Assembly (NCBI GenBank): GCA_937990185.1
Contig: CALKBI010000005.1
Span: 1-64,000 of the forward strand
DNA: 64,000 bases
DNA from: an uncultured Neomegalonema sp.
Lineage (GTDB): Bacteria > Pseudomonadota > Alphaproteobacteria > Rhodobacterales > Rhodobacteraceae
Direction: 5' to 3'
Below, piece by piece: positions 1 through 9,207 of the stretch. Made by a program: the position numbers and the translations under genes. Every line of letters starts with the position of its first letter. Position 1 is the stretch's first letter. The notes under the pieces were generated by a model. It ran no database searches, was not told the origin of the DNA, and saw nothing but the letters and a program-made list of their open reading frames with translations.

Positions 1-1917
1 TTTGACCTCCTCGAAGTCGGGCTGTTCATCCGCAACGGGGAAGTGCTCGGCGAGATCGGGCCAAAGTTTTTGGCGCTTGCCCTTCTCGTTGTAATCGTAA
101 AAGCCCTTGCCGTTCTTCCGACCCGCACGGCCCTGGCCTTCAAACATTTTGATGATCACATCATCAGCGCCCGTTGGCTCGTAGGCATCGCCCATCTGCG
201 CCTTGGTTGCCGACATGATCCGATGGCCGAGTTCGAGGCTGGTTTCGTCGGTCAGTTGAAGCGGCGCGACGGGCATGCCGATTTGCTTCGCGGCATTTTC
301 GATCAGCGCCGGTTTTACCCCCTCTCCCACCATCGTCATCGCCTCGTTCAGATACGGGATGATGCAGCGGTTGGCGTAGAAGAAGCGGGCATCGTTGACG
401 ACGATGGGCGTCTTCTTGATCTGGCGCACGAAGTCGAGCGCCTTGGCCACAGCGATGTCGCCCGTTTTCTCACCCTTGATGATCTCAACGAGGTTCATTT
501 TATGAACCGGGGAGAAGAAGTGAATGCCGATGAATTGCTCCGGGCGTTTTGATGCCTCGGACAGACCCGTGATAGGGAGGGTCGAGGTGTTGGTCGCGAA
601 GATTGCATCCTCAGGAATAACCGCCTCGGTTGCTTGCGTGACGGTGGCTTTGATTTTTGGATCTTCGAAAACCGCTTCAACGATCAGATCGCAGCCGGAC
701 ATTTTATCGTAGTCTGCCGTTGCTGTGACGCGGGCCAGGATTTCGTTCTTCTGATCTTCGGTGACTTTCTTACGTTTGACACCTTGATCCAGAAGAGCCT
801 CGACCGAAGTGCGGCCTTCGTCGGCTTCTTTTTGATCGCGGTCAACCAGCACAACGTCAATGCCTGCGCGGGCGGAGACAAACGCGATTCCTGCGCCCAT
901 CATGCCAGCCCCAATGATGCCGACAGATTTTACTTTCTGATCCGGCACGTCGGGACGACGCGCACCCTTTTCGATGGCTTGCTTGTTAACGAAGAGCGAG
1001 CGGATCATGGCAGATGAACGCGGGTCCATAAGGACCGAGGTAAACCACCGCGCCTCGATCTTGAGCGCGTTATCCATGTCAACCAGCGAGCCTTCATAAA
1101 CCGCTGAAAGCATCGCGTTGGTTTGTGGGTAAACACCGGCGGTCTGACCATGTGTCATTGCAACAGCGCCGAGATACGTTTGGAAGCCTTTCGGCGTATA
1201 AGGCGCACCGCCGGGAATTTTATAACCGCGATCATCCCAAGGCTTCACGGCATCTTTCTCGCTGGAACCGCGCACCCAAGCCACAGCAGAGGAAACCAGC
1301 TCTTCTTGCGGAACAACTTCGTCGATCAATAGACCTGCTTTGGCTTTTTTCGGGTTCACCAGCTTACCCTTGAGCAAGTAATCTGCCGCGCCCATCACAC
1401 CGAGCATCCGCACCAACCGCGTTGTCCCCCCTGCACCGGGGAAAAGTCCAACCAGTGTTTCAGGAAGGCCTAGTTTAGCCTTGGGGTTATCCGCCGCAAA
1501 CCGGCGGTGACACCCAAGCAGCAACTCAAAAACACCGCCAAGCGCCGTACCTGGTGTTGCAGCAGCAAAAACTTTGCCGCCCTTTTTAGTTTTCTTATCC
1601 GCACCACCCACTTCTATCTTGCGATAAAGCGAATGTAGCGCCCAAACAAACCCGAAAAGCGCCTCGCCAACATTGCCACCTTCTTTTGCGGCCTGCGCCT
1701 TGATATCTGCTAGCATCGTCAAGTCAACACCGCCGCCCATATCAGCTTTCGCCGAGGTGATAACCGCCCCCTTGAGCGCACCATCGGCAAGCACCGCATC
1801 AACATGACCATCCAGTTCGCGGATAACATCAGCCGTCATCACATTCATCGAACGATCAGCCATATCCCACGTAATGACCGCCACATCACCGTCGGTCTCA
1901 TATTTCCAATTCGACAT
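1..1917 (-). CDS. FadB/FadJ-type enoyl-CoA hydratase / 3-hydroxyacyl-CoA dehydrogenase, 3' part missing (left edge)
   Basis: Multifunctional beta-oxidation enzyme that hydrates trans-2-enoyl-CoA and oxidises the resulting 3-hydroxyacyl-CoA with NAD+. About 639 codons are visible and the reading frame is open to the window edge, so the C-terminus lies outside. Reading the complement, the N-terminal 190 residues or so form a crotonase domain (oxyanion region MGGGVDLT near residue 60). A Rossmann NAD site [11 protein letters not shown] follows near residue 330, and the dehydrogenase motif [14 protein letters not shown] near 470. The ATG at 1917 has a strong Shine-Dalgarno, CGGAGG. It lies 20 bp downstream of the thiolase stop, so the two form an FadA/FadB-type pair. 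It could equally be called FadJ; the family call is secure, the subtype is not. Confidence 0.93.
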   Translation of the reverse strand, partial: MSNWKYETDGDVAVITWDMADRSMNVMTADVIRELDGHVDAVLADGALKGAVITSAKADMGGGVDLTMLADIKAQAAKEGGNVGEALFGFVWALHSLYRKIEVGGADKKTKKGGKVFAAATPGTALGGVFELLLGCHRRFAADNPKAKLGLPETLVGLFPGAGGTTRLVRMLGVMGAADYLLKGKLVNPKKAKAGLLIDEVVPQEELVSSAVAWVRGSSEKDAVKPWDDRGYKIPGGAPYTPKGFQTYLGAVAMTHGQTAGVYPQTNAMLSAVYEGSLVDMDNALKIEARWFTSVLMDPRSSAMIRSLFVNKQAIEKGARRPDVPDQKVKSVGIIGAGMMGAGIAFVSARAGIDVVLVDRDQKEADEGRTSVEALLDQGVKRKKVTEDQKNEILARVTATADYDKMSGCDLIVEAVFEDPKIKATVTQATEAVIPEDAIFATNTSTLPITGLSEASKRPEQFIGIHFFSPVHKMNLVEIIKGEKTGDIAVAKALDFVRQIKKTPIVVNDARFFYANRCIIPYLNEAMTMVGEGVKPALIENAAKQIGMPVAPLQLTDETSLELGHRIMSATKAQMGDAYEPTGADDVIIKMFEGQGRAGRKNGKGFYDYNEKGKRQKLWPDLAEHFPVADEQPDFEEVK

Positions 1918-1937
1918 ATTCGTTCCTCCGGTCGCGC

Positions 1938-3149
1938 TTATACGCGCTCAATAACAGTCGCTGCGCCCATGCCCGATGCAACGCAAAGCGTACATAGCGC
2001 CGTGCCGCCGCCGGTGCGTTCTAACTCATCCAAAGCCGTCCCGATAATCATCGCGCCGGTTGCTCCGAGCGGATGGCCCATCGCGATGGCGCCGCCATTC
2101 GGGTTCAGCTTGGCATGATCCGCATTAAACGCTTGCAAGAAACGCAAAACGACCGCCGAGAAAGCCTCATTCACTTCGAAAAGATCAAAGTCGCTGATCG
2201 ACATCCCAGTCTCTTTCAAAACCTTCTCCGTTACCGGAACCGGGCCTGTCAGCATGATCGTCGGATCAGTTCCAATCTTCGCAGTGTGTTTAATTCGCGC
2301 ACGCGGTTTCAGGCCAAGTTTCTCGCCAATCTCTTTCGAACCAATCAGCAAGCCCGCTGCACCATCGACAATACCCGATGAGTTACCGGCATGGTGAACG
2401 TGATTGACGGATTCAAGCTCAGGATATTTTAGCAGTGCCACGGCATCAAAGCCTGGCATCGACTCGCCCATATCTTTGAACGAGGCTTTCAGACCGCCAA
2501 GCGATTGCATGTCGGTGCCGGGGCGCATGTGTTCGTCATGATCGAGGATTGTCACATCATTCATGTCTTTGACGGCAACAATCGAATTGGCAAAGCGCTT
2601 ATCTTCCCAAGCCGCCGCCGCACGTTTCTGACTTTCCACCGCGAAAGCATCACAATCGTCACGGGAAAACCCATATTTTGTTGCGATGATATCAGCAGAA
2701 ATTCCCTGCGGGACGAAATACGATTTCATCGCAGGCGTTGGATCAACCGCAATGGCAAAGCCGTCGCTGCCCATCGGGACACGGCTCATCATCTCGACAC
2801 CACCAGCAACATACAGATTGCCAGCACCGCCTTTTACTTGGTTTGCTGCGAGGTTCACCGCTTCCATACCGGATGCACAGAACCGGTTGATATGCAGACC
2901 TGGGACGCTTTCGTCATAATCAGCTTGCAGAACAGCAGTCCGGGCAATTTCACCGCCCTGCTCTCCGACCGGCGTAACACAACCCAAAATCACATCTTCA
3001 ATTTCTGACGTGTCGAGATCGTTGCGATCCCGCAGTGCTTCGAGAATAGTCGACGCGCATCTCAGCGAGGTTACCTCGTGAAGCGAGCCATCTTTCTTGC
3101 CCTTACCTCTAGGGGTTCGGACGGAGTCGTAAATGTAGGCTTCGGTCAT
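1938..3149 (-). CDS. acetyl-CoA C-acyltransferase (thiolase)
   Basis: Thiolase of 403 residues that cleaves 3-ketoacyl-CoA with CoA at the end of each beta-oxidation round. The nucleophilic Cys is C91 in NRFCASGM. The GHP motif is at H359 ([15 protein letters not shown]) and the second catalytic Cys is C389 ([10 protein letters not shown]). The usual CxGGGxG is here CVASGMG, a common variant. Length matches the family. It sits between the GST upstream and the FadB/FadJ-like gene downstream (20 bp), so all three are probably one transcript. FadA (beta-oxidation) fits better than PhaA (biosynthesis) because of this context, but sequence alone does not settle chain-length preference. Confidence 0.93.
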   Translation of the reverse strand: MTEAYIYDSVRTPRGKGKKDGSLHEVTSLRCASTILEALRDRNDLDTSEIEDVILGCVTPVGEQGGEIARTAVLQADYDESVPGLHINRFCASGMEAVNLAANQVKGGAGNLYVAGGVEMMSRVPMGSDGFAIAVDPTPAMKSYFVPQGISADIIATKYGFSRDDCDAFAVESQKRAAAAWEDKRFANSIVAVKDMNDVTILDHDEHMRPGTDMQSLGGLKASFKDMGESMPGFDAVALLKYPELESVNHVHHAGNSSGIVDGAAGLLIGSKEIGEKLGLKPRARIKHTAKIGTDPTIMLTGPVPVTEKVLKETGMSISDFDLFEVNEAFSAVVLRFLQAFNADHAKLNPNGGAIAMGHPLGATGAMIIGTALDELERTGGGTALCTLCVASGMGAATVIERV

Positions 3150-3216
3150 CGAATATCCTCCACCGCTATTGCGGTCTGCAAATACTGAGAAATGAGAGTT
3201 ATTATCTTGGTATCTT

Positions 3217-3867
3217 TCACACCGTTGCTCCCGGCATAGGATGCCCCGGCATCAGATCGTATGGATGTTTCCAACCCGGCAAGGCTTGCATTCGGGTTTG
3301 CCATGCTTCGATATGTGTAAATCGCTCTGCATCGGTCCATTGGAATTCGTCGCGCGGATAAAACAGATACCCTGCACATGCGACATCGGCGGTCGTCGGA
3401 CGATCCGCAGCAATCCATTCGCGATTGGCTAGGTGTTGGTCGAGTACCTTCATCGCACCAAGCGCACGCCCGCGCATGAACTTGTTGACGTCTTCACTGC
3501 GGGCGGCTTCAGGCGCCCAGTTCAACATAAAGCGATAAATACCCTGAAAGCTGTTCAGCTTGTGGTTTTCCCAAAGAGTCCAACGCAAAATTTCGAGACG
3601 TTCATCTTCGGTGTCCGCACCAAGTTTTCCAAATTGCTTTGAAAGATAGTCGAGCATAACGCCAGATTGAATAAACTTCTTATCGCCGTGAAACAGAACC
3701 GGCGCTTCACCCATCGAATTCATCGCTTGGTATTCTGGGCTGCGCGCTTCGCCGTTAAAGAAATCTACGAAAACCGGCTCCCAATCTGCTTCGCAAAGCG
3801 ACAGCATCAAGGCCGCTTTGTAGGAATGTCCAGACTGCGCAAAGCAGTGAAGTTTGAAATCAGTCAA
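3217..3867 (-). CDS. glutathione S-transferase family protein
   Basis: Cytosolic GST fold, 216 residues, the usual family length. The N-terminal thioredoxin-like half starts DFKLHCFAQSGHSYKAALML. The Ser of QSGHSYK is a likely candidate for glutathione thiolate activation. The glutathione-binding part around GEAPVLFHGDKKFIQSGVML is typical (PVL followed by a Q/E-S pair). An all-helical C-terminal half includes RPTTADVACAGYLF. It lies 67 bp upstream of the thiolase on the same strand, and the 224-bp gap above it holds an elaborate symmetrical DNA element, so this is probably the first gene of the GST-thiolase-FadB transcript. A role in removing reactive enoyl or aldehyde by-products of lipid oxidation is inferred from position only. 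Confidence 0.88.
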   Translation of the reverse strand: MTDFKLHCFAQSGHSYKAALMLSLCEADWEPVFVDFFNGEARSPEYQAMNSMGEAPVLFHGDKKFIQSGVMLDYLSKQFGKLGADTEDERLEILRWTLWENHKLNSFQGIYRFMLNWAPEAARSEDVNKFMRGRALGAMKVLDQHLANREWIAADRPTTADVACAGYLFYPRDEFQWTDAERFTHIEAWQTRMQALPGWKHPYDLMPGHPMPGATV

Positions 3868-3883
3868 GATGTCCCTCCAAAGC

Positions 3884-3946
3884 CTTGAGTTATACGTTTG
3901 CGTAGAATGCTACGCTACCTCAAGTGTTATACGTCATTATCTGACG
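3884..3946. promoter_or_regulatory. candidate operator/promoter region upstream of the GST-thiolase-FadB operon
   Basis: Nested symmetry is visible. CTTGAG (3884-3889) pairs with CTCAAG (3919-3924). Inside it GCGTAG (3900-3905) and CTACGC (3910-3915) flank AATG. GTTATACGT occurs twice as a direct repeat (3889-3897 and 3926-3934). CGTCA/TGACG flank TTATC (3932-3946). The stretch 3891-3905 matches the motif in front of the MerR gene at 11 of 15 positions. I infer a binding site for the neighbouring MerR regulator. Confidence 0.45.
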
Positions 3947-4091
3947 CAAATTGGTATCATCACATAAAGCCAGCGTTCATCACTTTTGGCAGTCATGTCC
4001 ATTTTAACGGTAAAATAGCCCAATACCGCTTGCAAACTTACGGCGCATAATGGGTGCAGGTACGTCGTCAAAAAACAACGCACCCACAAGA

Positions 4092-5879
4092 TTAAAACGC
4101 TTCGGCGTCCAATGCCATCACCGTGTCAGCACCTGATTTGATGCGGGCAAGATGTGCCGTCGTCGCTGGCATCACGCGCTGCATATAATACCGCGCCGTG
4201 ACAATCTTAGCCTCATAGAACGCTGGATTATCAGACCCTGCGGCCAACGCCTCTTGCGCTGTCTTCGCCATCTTCGCCCACATAAAACCAATCGCGACAT
4301 GACCAAAGAGATGCATAAAGTCTGTTGATCCGGCAGCGGCCTGATTAGGGTCTTTCATGCCGTGTTCCATGAACCACATAACCGCCTCTTGAAGCTCTTT
4401 CGAGGCATTCTTAACTGGCTCAATGAATTCCGCCATCTCATCACCAGAATTCTCTTTTGAGAAATCTTTGACGATATTAAAGAATGTCTGCATTCCAGCG
4501 CCGCCCTTTTGAGGCAGCTTACGGCCAATCAAATCAAGAGCCTGAACACCGTTCGCGCCCTCATAGATCATAGCAATCCGGGCATCGCGGACGAACTGAC
4601 TTTGCGACCAATCTTCGGTATATCCGTGACCCCCGAAGATCTGTTGCATCTGGACTGCCGTATCAAAGCCCTTATCCGTGAGGAAGCCCTTCACCACCGG
4701 GGTCAAAAGCGCGATCAACAGACCGGCTTGGTCCCGCTTTTTCTCATCTTCGTGGTGCAGTTCTTCGTCGATCAGCGTCGAGGCCCAATAATAAAATGCA
4801 CGGCCTCCTTCAACAAAGCCCTTTGCATCCATCAACATCCGGCGAACATCGGGATGAACCAACAGAGGGTCAGCTTTTTGTTCAGGGAATTTATCGCCAT
4901 CAAGCGCGCGACCTTGCAAGCGATCTTTCGCATACGCTGCTGCGTTTTGATATGCGATTGAGGCTTGTGAAAGGCCCTGCATCCCAACAAGAAGCCGCGC
5001 TTCGTTCATCATCAGGAACATCGCGCGCAGTCCTTTATGCTCGTCGCCAATGAGCCATCCGGTTGCTTCGTCATAGTTCATCACACAGGTCGAATTCCCG
5101 TGAATGCCCATTTTCTCTTCAATCTTACCACAAGAGAGAGTGTTTCGTTCTCCAAGGCTTCCGTCATCTTTCGGCAAAAACTTAGGAACGACAAAAAGCG
5201 ATATCCCCTTCACGCCTTCCGGCCCACCGGGGATTTTAGCGAGCACCAAGTGAACGATATTCTCGCTCATATCGTGCTCGCCCGACGAAATGAAAATTTT
5301 CTGCCCAGAAACCTTATAACTGCCATCGCCATTCGGTTCGGCTTTCGAGCGAAGCAAACCCAAATCGGTTCCGCAATGCGGCTCCGTCAGGTTCATCGTG
5401 CCAGTCCACGAGCCAGAGATCATTTTCGGCAGATAGGTGTTTTTCTGCTCTTCAGAACCGAAACCCTCGATGGCTTTAATCGCACCGTGGGTAAGGCCGG
5501 AATACATCGAAAACGCCATCGCGGCTGATGAAGAAATCTCGCCGGTGACTGCATGAACAATGTAGGGCATGCCTTGCCCGCCATATTCGGGATTACAATC
5601 AATCCCCGGCCATCCCCCTTCGCATTGTGCGGCATAGGCTTCTTTGAAACCATCGGGCGTGCGGACAACGCCATTTTCGAGAACACAGCCTTGCTTATCG
5701 CCTACTTCGTTTATCGGCAGCAGGATTTCCGTAGCAATTTTGCCGGCTTCTTCAAATATAGCGCCGGTCATGTCATCGGTTAAATCGGAGTACCCCTCGA
5801 TTACCGACTGTTCATGAATACGCAAAACATCATGCAAAATGAATTTTATGTCTTCGGTCGGAGCCTGATAAATCGCCAT
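4092..5879 (-). CDS. acyl-CoA dehydrogenase, large DmdC/FadE-like type with C-terminal extension
   Basis: Flavoprotein of 595 residues that introduces the trans-2 double bond into acyl-CoA and passes electrons to ETF. The order is an N-terminal extension ([15 protein letters not shown]), acyl-CoA dehydrogenase N and middle domains ([13 protein letters not shown], the FAD/substrate segment), a catalytic domain with the active-site Glu in [15 protein letters not shown], and a C-terminal extension of roughly 120 residues found in the long family that includes 3-methylmercaptopropionyl-CoA dehydrogenase DmdC. The substrate is not readable from sequence; a general fatty acyl-CoA is most likely given the thiolase and hydratase downstream. 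It follows the MerR gene on the same strand after 151 bp and may share its promoter. Confidence 0.92.
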   Translation of the reverse strand: MAIYQAPTEDIKFILHDVLRIHEQSVIEGYSDLTDDMTGAIFEEAGKIATEILLPINEVGDKQGCVLENGVVRTPDGFKEAYAAQCEGGWPGIDCNPEYGGQGMPYIVHAVTGEISSSAAMAFSMYSGLTHGAIKAIEGFGSEEQKNTYLPKMISGSWTGTMNLTEPHCGTDLGLLRSKAEPNGDGSYKVSGQKIFISSGEHDMSENIVHLVLAKIPGGPEGVKGISLFVVPKFLPKDDGSLGERNTLSCGKIEEKMGIHGNSTCVMNYDEATGWLIGDEHKGLRAMFLMMNEARLLVGMQGLSQASIAYQNAAAYAKDRLQGRALDGDKFPEQKADPLLVHPDVRRMLMDAKGFVEGGRAFYYWASTLIDEELHHEDEKKRDQAGLLIALLTPVVKGFLTDKGFDTAVQMQQIFGGHGYTEDWSQSQFVRDARIAMIYEGANGVQALDLIGRKLPQKGGAGMQTFFNIVKDFSKENSGDEMAEFIEPVKNASKELQEAVMWFMEHGMKDPNQAAAGSTDFMHLFGHVAIGFMWAKMAKTAQEALAAGSDNPAFYEAKIVTARYYMQRVMPATTAHLARIKSGADTVMALDAEAF

Positions 5880-6030
5880 GGTTTCTCCATCAATTCTTCA
5901 TTTCGATTATGTGGCGTCAATCGCACCGGATTTTTCGGCGGTTATCATACCAACATTCTATCGGCAGTGCTTTAGCTTCAAACTTGCGTCCAACTTAGTG
6001 ATAAGTTTAATTTATAATTACTTAAGCCAT

Positions 6031-6447
6031 TCAACTCGTTGCCGTTTTTTCTTCTAAAATATTACGCACGAGCTTCAATTGCTCTTGTAGTTCAGCGATA
6101 CCAACCTCCAACTCTTCCCGTTGGCGACGCATTTCTGCAAGGCGTTGCTCTGCAGTTTCGATGGTACGGGTTAGCTGGGTCACCTGAGAATCGCCGGTAT
6201 CATACAAATCCAACAATTCGCCAATCTCGGCCAAACTGAAACCGAAACGTTTCCCGCGCAGTATCAAAGCGAGTCTCGCACGGTCACGATTTCCGAAACG
6301 GCGGCGTGTATCTTGTCGACTAGGGTGCAACAACCCTTTCGACTCATAGAAACGAAGCGCACGCGGGGTCACGTCAAACTCACGGCATAGCTGCGTTACC
6401 GTAAAGACTGCCCCGTCATCGGGCTTTGAAATGTCTGCATTCATCAT
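6031..6447 (-). CDS. MerR-family transcriptional regulator
   Basis: DNA-binding regulator, 138 residues. The N-terminal winged helix-turn-helix is unmistakable: TVTQLCREFDVTPRALRFYESKGLL, then RRFGNRDRARLALILRGKRFGFSLAEI. A long C-terminal coiled coil (residues 80-132, Glu/Gln/Arg-rich) would dimerise it. No Cys-based metal site is visible, so it is not a CueR-type metal sensor. MerR proteins of this build next to acyl-CoA genes are known as regulators of branched-chain or fatty-acid catabolism (LiuR-like). Here the neighbour is an acyl-CoA dehydrogenase on the same strand. Candidate sites lie in its own upstream region (6460-6480) and before the GST operon. Start ATG 6447 is followed by a second ATG at 6444; either is possible. 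Confidence 0.9.
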   Translation of the reverse strand: MMNADISKPDDGAVFTVTQLCREFDVTPRALRFYESKGLLHPSRQDTRRRFGNRDRARLALILRGKRFGFSLAEIGELLDLYDTGDSQVTQLTRTIETAEQRLAEMRRQREELEVGIAELQEQLKLVRNILEEKTATS

Positions 6448-6459
6448 ACGCTCATTTTA

Positions 6460-6480
6460 TATACGCTAACGTAAACGTCA
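6460..6480. promoter_or_regulatory. candidate MerR operator between divergent merR and the acidic membrane protein gene
   Basis: Just upstream of the MerR start lies TATACGCTAACGTAAACGTCA. ACG recurs at 6463, 6469 and 6475, an exact 6-bp period. The first 15 bases match the GST-operon region 3891-3905 at 11 positions (consensus TATACGYTWRCGTAR). Alphaproteobacterial LiuR-type MerR regulators are known to bind ACGT-rich palindromes, which is consistent. Autoregulation and control of the beta-oxidation operon are inferred. Confidence 0.45.
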
Positions 6481-6623
6481 ACATGGTATTTCGAAATGTT
6501 TTTTTCATTCAGATTATCTCATACGAAGTCCATGTTAGATCAATCTTAAAGATAATCGATGTAGATAGATGGCCAGCAGGCACGTCAGCGCGTCTGTTCC
6601 TGACGACCGTGTGGAAGATATTT

Positions 6624-8078
6624 ATGACTTCAACCGATCCACGACAGGCGGAGACAGCAGACAAAGCTGTCGTTGAATCGCACGTTTCCGATGACCCGGA
6701 AGCGCAAAAAGACGATGCTTGGATAAAGGCATGCCGTGCCGAAATTGAAGCCGGTGGTAAGGATGATGAACTCTGCGCCTCAAGTCTTTTGGGTGCTGAC
6801 TCAACAGATCTAGAATCAGGCAATCTTCCTAACGATGACAAACAAAACGCAACCGACCGCGCCGAATCTTCCGTTACGGACGCGGCGATTGAACAGACAG
6901 GCGATGATGCAATGAGCAAATTCGGACATGCTATTGGAGCCCTTGCAAAGCACGAAGACGATCTGGACGAACAAGCGCTAGATTATGCAGCTGAGATGGC
7001 AAGCCCTTCTTCCATGCGTGATGATGCCGTCGCTCCACATATCGCAGCCGCCGAGCGCGAATTGGAAAGATCCAAAGCAGGACCGGTCGATATTTTTGAC
7101 CGGATTGCACAAGCAGCTGAGTCGCAATTCGACGAATCGCGAGGCAATACCGCTAAACGTGTCAGCGAACTTGTTGATGACCGCCGCGTTGGTACGAAGC
7201 GTTGGACGCCATCCAAGACAATGAAAGAGCGCATGGCGAAGCTAGAGGCTGCTCGCGCCGCAGCTACAGGCGAAGCGCCAGCCGAAGTATCAACGCCAGA
7301 GGCAACAGCTGCGCCAGAGCCTGAAGTGAAAGCAGCTTCTGCCCCGACTTCGAGTCAGGCAACCATCGTCACGCCCGGCAACACCGCGAAAGCTGCACGG
7401 GAAGAAAAACCCGAAGTGGCCTCAATCGCCGAAGACGAGAAAGTCACCATTTCTCGCCGTGATCGCAAACCGGAAATCGAAGAAACCATCGAAACCGAAA
7501 GCACCGGGGCGACACTCGTCGAAGACGAATCAGAAACAGAAGAAGACGCTGACGGCCTTCGGATCATCCCTGGCGCACGGGGTCGTCGCCGTGACCGGGC
7601 ACGGAAATCGCGCTTGGACGAGGATTTCGAAAAAATCTTCGATGACGAAGGAAAACCATCGATCAACAGCTTGCGCCGTAAATTGCGCAGCGTAGCAAAA
7701 GAAGAAAGTGAGTCTGCCGAAGGCGACGCAACCGTTAAAGCAGAAGCAGAAGGACTTGCAGCGGGTTCTGACGGTGCGGCCAACAAGGGCTTTTTCTCTC
7801 GTCTGCTAAACTCAAATCGCAAAAAATCTCAAAAAGCTGATCAAAATGAGTTCAACGAAGACGAACTCGTCGCCTCATTCGAAGCGGACAGCAATGACGA
7901 CAGCGCACTACTCGCTGACAATCATGATCTAAAGGTGGCCGAAGACGACAACTGGCAAGATGCAATCGACACAGATCGCAAGCAGAAACAAATCGCAATG
8001 CCGATTATTGGTACTGGTGTCGCAATCTTATTCGGCGGAATCGGCTGGTTCGCTTATAAGCTCCTATTCGGAGCGTAA
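6624..8078 (+). CDS. acidic, low-complexity protein with a single C-terminal membrane anchor, unknown function
   Basis: I do not recognise a family. The likely start is the ATG at 6624 (484 residues); the frame is open further upstream, but that part overlaps the merR promoter region and its translation looks non-coding. The product is rich in Glu, Asp, Ala and Ser with long disordered stretches, including an Ala/Glu/Pro-rich segment from about residue 215 to 270. A basic patch, GARGRRRDRARKSRLDEDF, lies in the second half. The extreme C-terminus is hydrophobic (MPIIGTGVAILFGGIGWFAYKLLFGA) and ends the protein, as in tail-anchored proteins with the bulk in the cytoplasm. A good terminator follows at 8104, so it is probably monocistronic. 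A scaffold or polar organiser is conceivable but unsupported. Confidence 0.8.
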   Translation: MTSTDPRQAETADKAVVESHVSDDPEAQKDDAWIKACRAEIEAGGKDDELCASSLLGADSTDLESGNLPNDDKQNATDRAESSVTDAAIEQTGDDAMSKFGHAIGALAKHEDDLDEQALDYAAEMASPSSMRDDAVAPHIAAAERELERSKAGPVDIFDRIAQAAESQFDESRGNTAKRVSELVDDRRVGTKRWTPSKTMKERMAKLEAARAAATGEAPAEVSTPEATAAPEPEVKAASAPTSSQATIVTPGNTAKAAREEKPEVASIAEDEKVTISRRDRKPEIEETIETESTGATLVEDESETEEDADGLRIIPGARGRRRDRARKSRLDEDFEKIFDDEGKPSINSLRRKLRSVAKEESESAEGDATVKAEAEGLAAGSDGAANKGFFSRLLNSNRKKSQKADQNEFNEDELVASFEADSNDDSALLADNHDLKVAEDDNWQDAIDTDRKQKQIAMPIIGTGVAILFGGIGWFAYKLLFGA

Positions 8079-8103
8079 GGCACACTCTCTAAGCTGACTT
8101 AAT

Positions 8104-8129
8104 GGGCGTTCCAATCGGAGCGCCCTTTT
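8104..8129 (+). terminator. Rho-independent terminator
   Basis: GGGCGTTCC (8104-8112), loop AATC, then GGAGCGCCC (8117-8125), with one G-T wobble, followed by TTTT. It lies 26 bp after the stop of the acidic membrane protein gene. Confidence 0.8.
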
Positions 8130-8189
8130 CGTTTTCAGATTTGCCGCTTGCGCGCTACGCTCATCCCCATCCTAATTTGAGAGGCATGA

Positions 8190-8657
8190 GTGACAGACGA
8201 TAAATTCAAAGATTCGATCGTACCGCCTCTCCAAGACGATAACGAAGACGGCTTACTCATGTCGGCGCTTCCGCATTCGCGGGAGCTGGGAATGCGTCTC
8301 ATTTCACGCGCGGACGATGAGGCCGTGTTAATGATCCCCTATGATCCCAAACTTATTGGCGATCCTCAAACCGGCGTTATGCATGGCGGAGCGATCACAG
8401 CACTGCTTGATACCTGCTGTGGAACCGCCGTGATGATGTCGAGTAAGAAGCCTTCCTCAACAGCGACATTGGATTTGCGGATCAATTACATGAAACCGGC
8501 AACGCCAGAGAAATCTGTCTATGCCCATGCCCATTGTTATCGCGCGACACGCTCCATCGGCTTTGTCCGCGCCATTGCCTATCATGAAGACAGAGACGAC
8601 CCCATAGCGACGGCTTCTGCCGCCTTCATTCTAAATTTCAAGGGGGGGTCTGCATGA
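8190..8657 (+). CDS. PaaI-family hotdog-fold thioesterase (first of a tandem pair)
   Basis: Hotdog-fold acyl-CoA thioesterase, 155 residues. The family core VMHGGAITALLDTCCGTAV is present, with the central helix HGGA and the Asp on that helix, followed by the strand TATLDLRINYMKPA and the tail segment ATASAAFILNF. The start is GTG at 8190; the nearby ATG at 8186 is out of frame and quickly stops. The stop overlaps the next start in ATGA (8654-8657), so the two thioesterases are translationally coupled. The substrate is unknown. The pair may clear aromatic or medium-chain acyl-CoA; that is inference from the family only. Confidence 0.88.
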   Translation: MTDDKFKDSIVPPLQDDNEDGLLMSALPHSRELGMRLISRADDEAVLMIPYDPKLIGDPQTGVMHGGAITALLDTCCGTAVMMSSKKPSSTATLDLRINYMKPATPEKSVYAHAHCYRATRSIGFVRAIAYHEDRDDPIATASAAFILNFKGGSA

Positions 8658-9124
8658 GCACGGTCAACACCCCCACACCACAGATGCTCGATGATGCCTT
8701 CGCAGCTCTGACAGAAAAGATCCCGTATATCTCATTTCTTGGGGTCACGTTCCAGCGGCGGGGCGACGAAGTTTCTGCCCTTCTGACATACACACCCGAC
8801 CTAATCGGCAACCCCATTCTACCTGCGCTTCATGGTGGGGCTACCGGCGCTTTCTTGGAGATCACTGCCATAACATCCTTGACGTGGGTCGCGGCTCTTG
8901 AGCGGATTCACAGTAAACCGGAATGGGATGGTACATTTGCCCCGCAACCCAAAACCGTAGATTTCAGCATTGATTATCTACGGTCCGGCAAACCTCAAGA
9001 CGCTTATGCCCGTGCGATTATCCTACGGCGCGGACGTCGGGTCGCGAATGTCAGAGTCGAGGCTTGGCAAGATGAGAGGAGCAAACCTTTCATTGCTGCT
9101 CACGGACACTTTTTGCTGTCTTAG
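8654..9124 (+). CDS. PaaI-family hotdog-fold thioesterase (second of a tandem pair)
   Basis: Hotdog-fold protein of 156 residues. The core is LPALHGGATGAFLEITAITSL, with Glu where the first copy has Asp on the central helix, then VDFSIDYLRSGKPQDAYARA and GRRVANVRVEAWQD. It overlaps the preceding thioesterase gene by four bases. The two are clearly diverged rather than a recent duplication, which favours hetero-oligomer formation or different substrates. An 83-bp gap separates it from the MATE transporter gene on the same strand. Confidence 0.86.
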   Translation: MSTVNTPTPQMLDDAFAALTEKIPYISFLGVTFQRRGDEVSALLTYTPDLIGNPILPALHGGATGAFLEITAITSLTWVAALERIHSKPEWDGTFAPQPKTVDFSIDYLRSGKPQDAYARAIILRRGRRVANVRVEAWQDERSKPFIAAHGHFLLS

Positions 9125-9207
9125 AATGATTGGACGACCGTATCATCAATATACCACGCCGACTCAACTAACGGATAAACTTAGAAAGCACCTGTGCGAG
9201 ACCTTCT

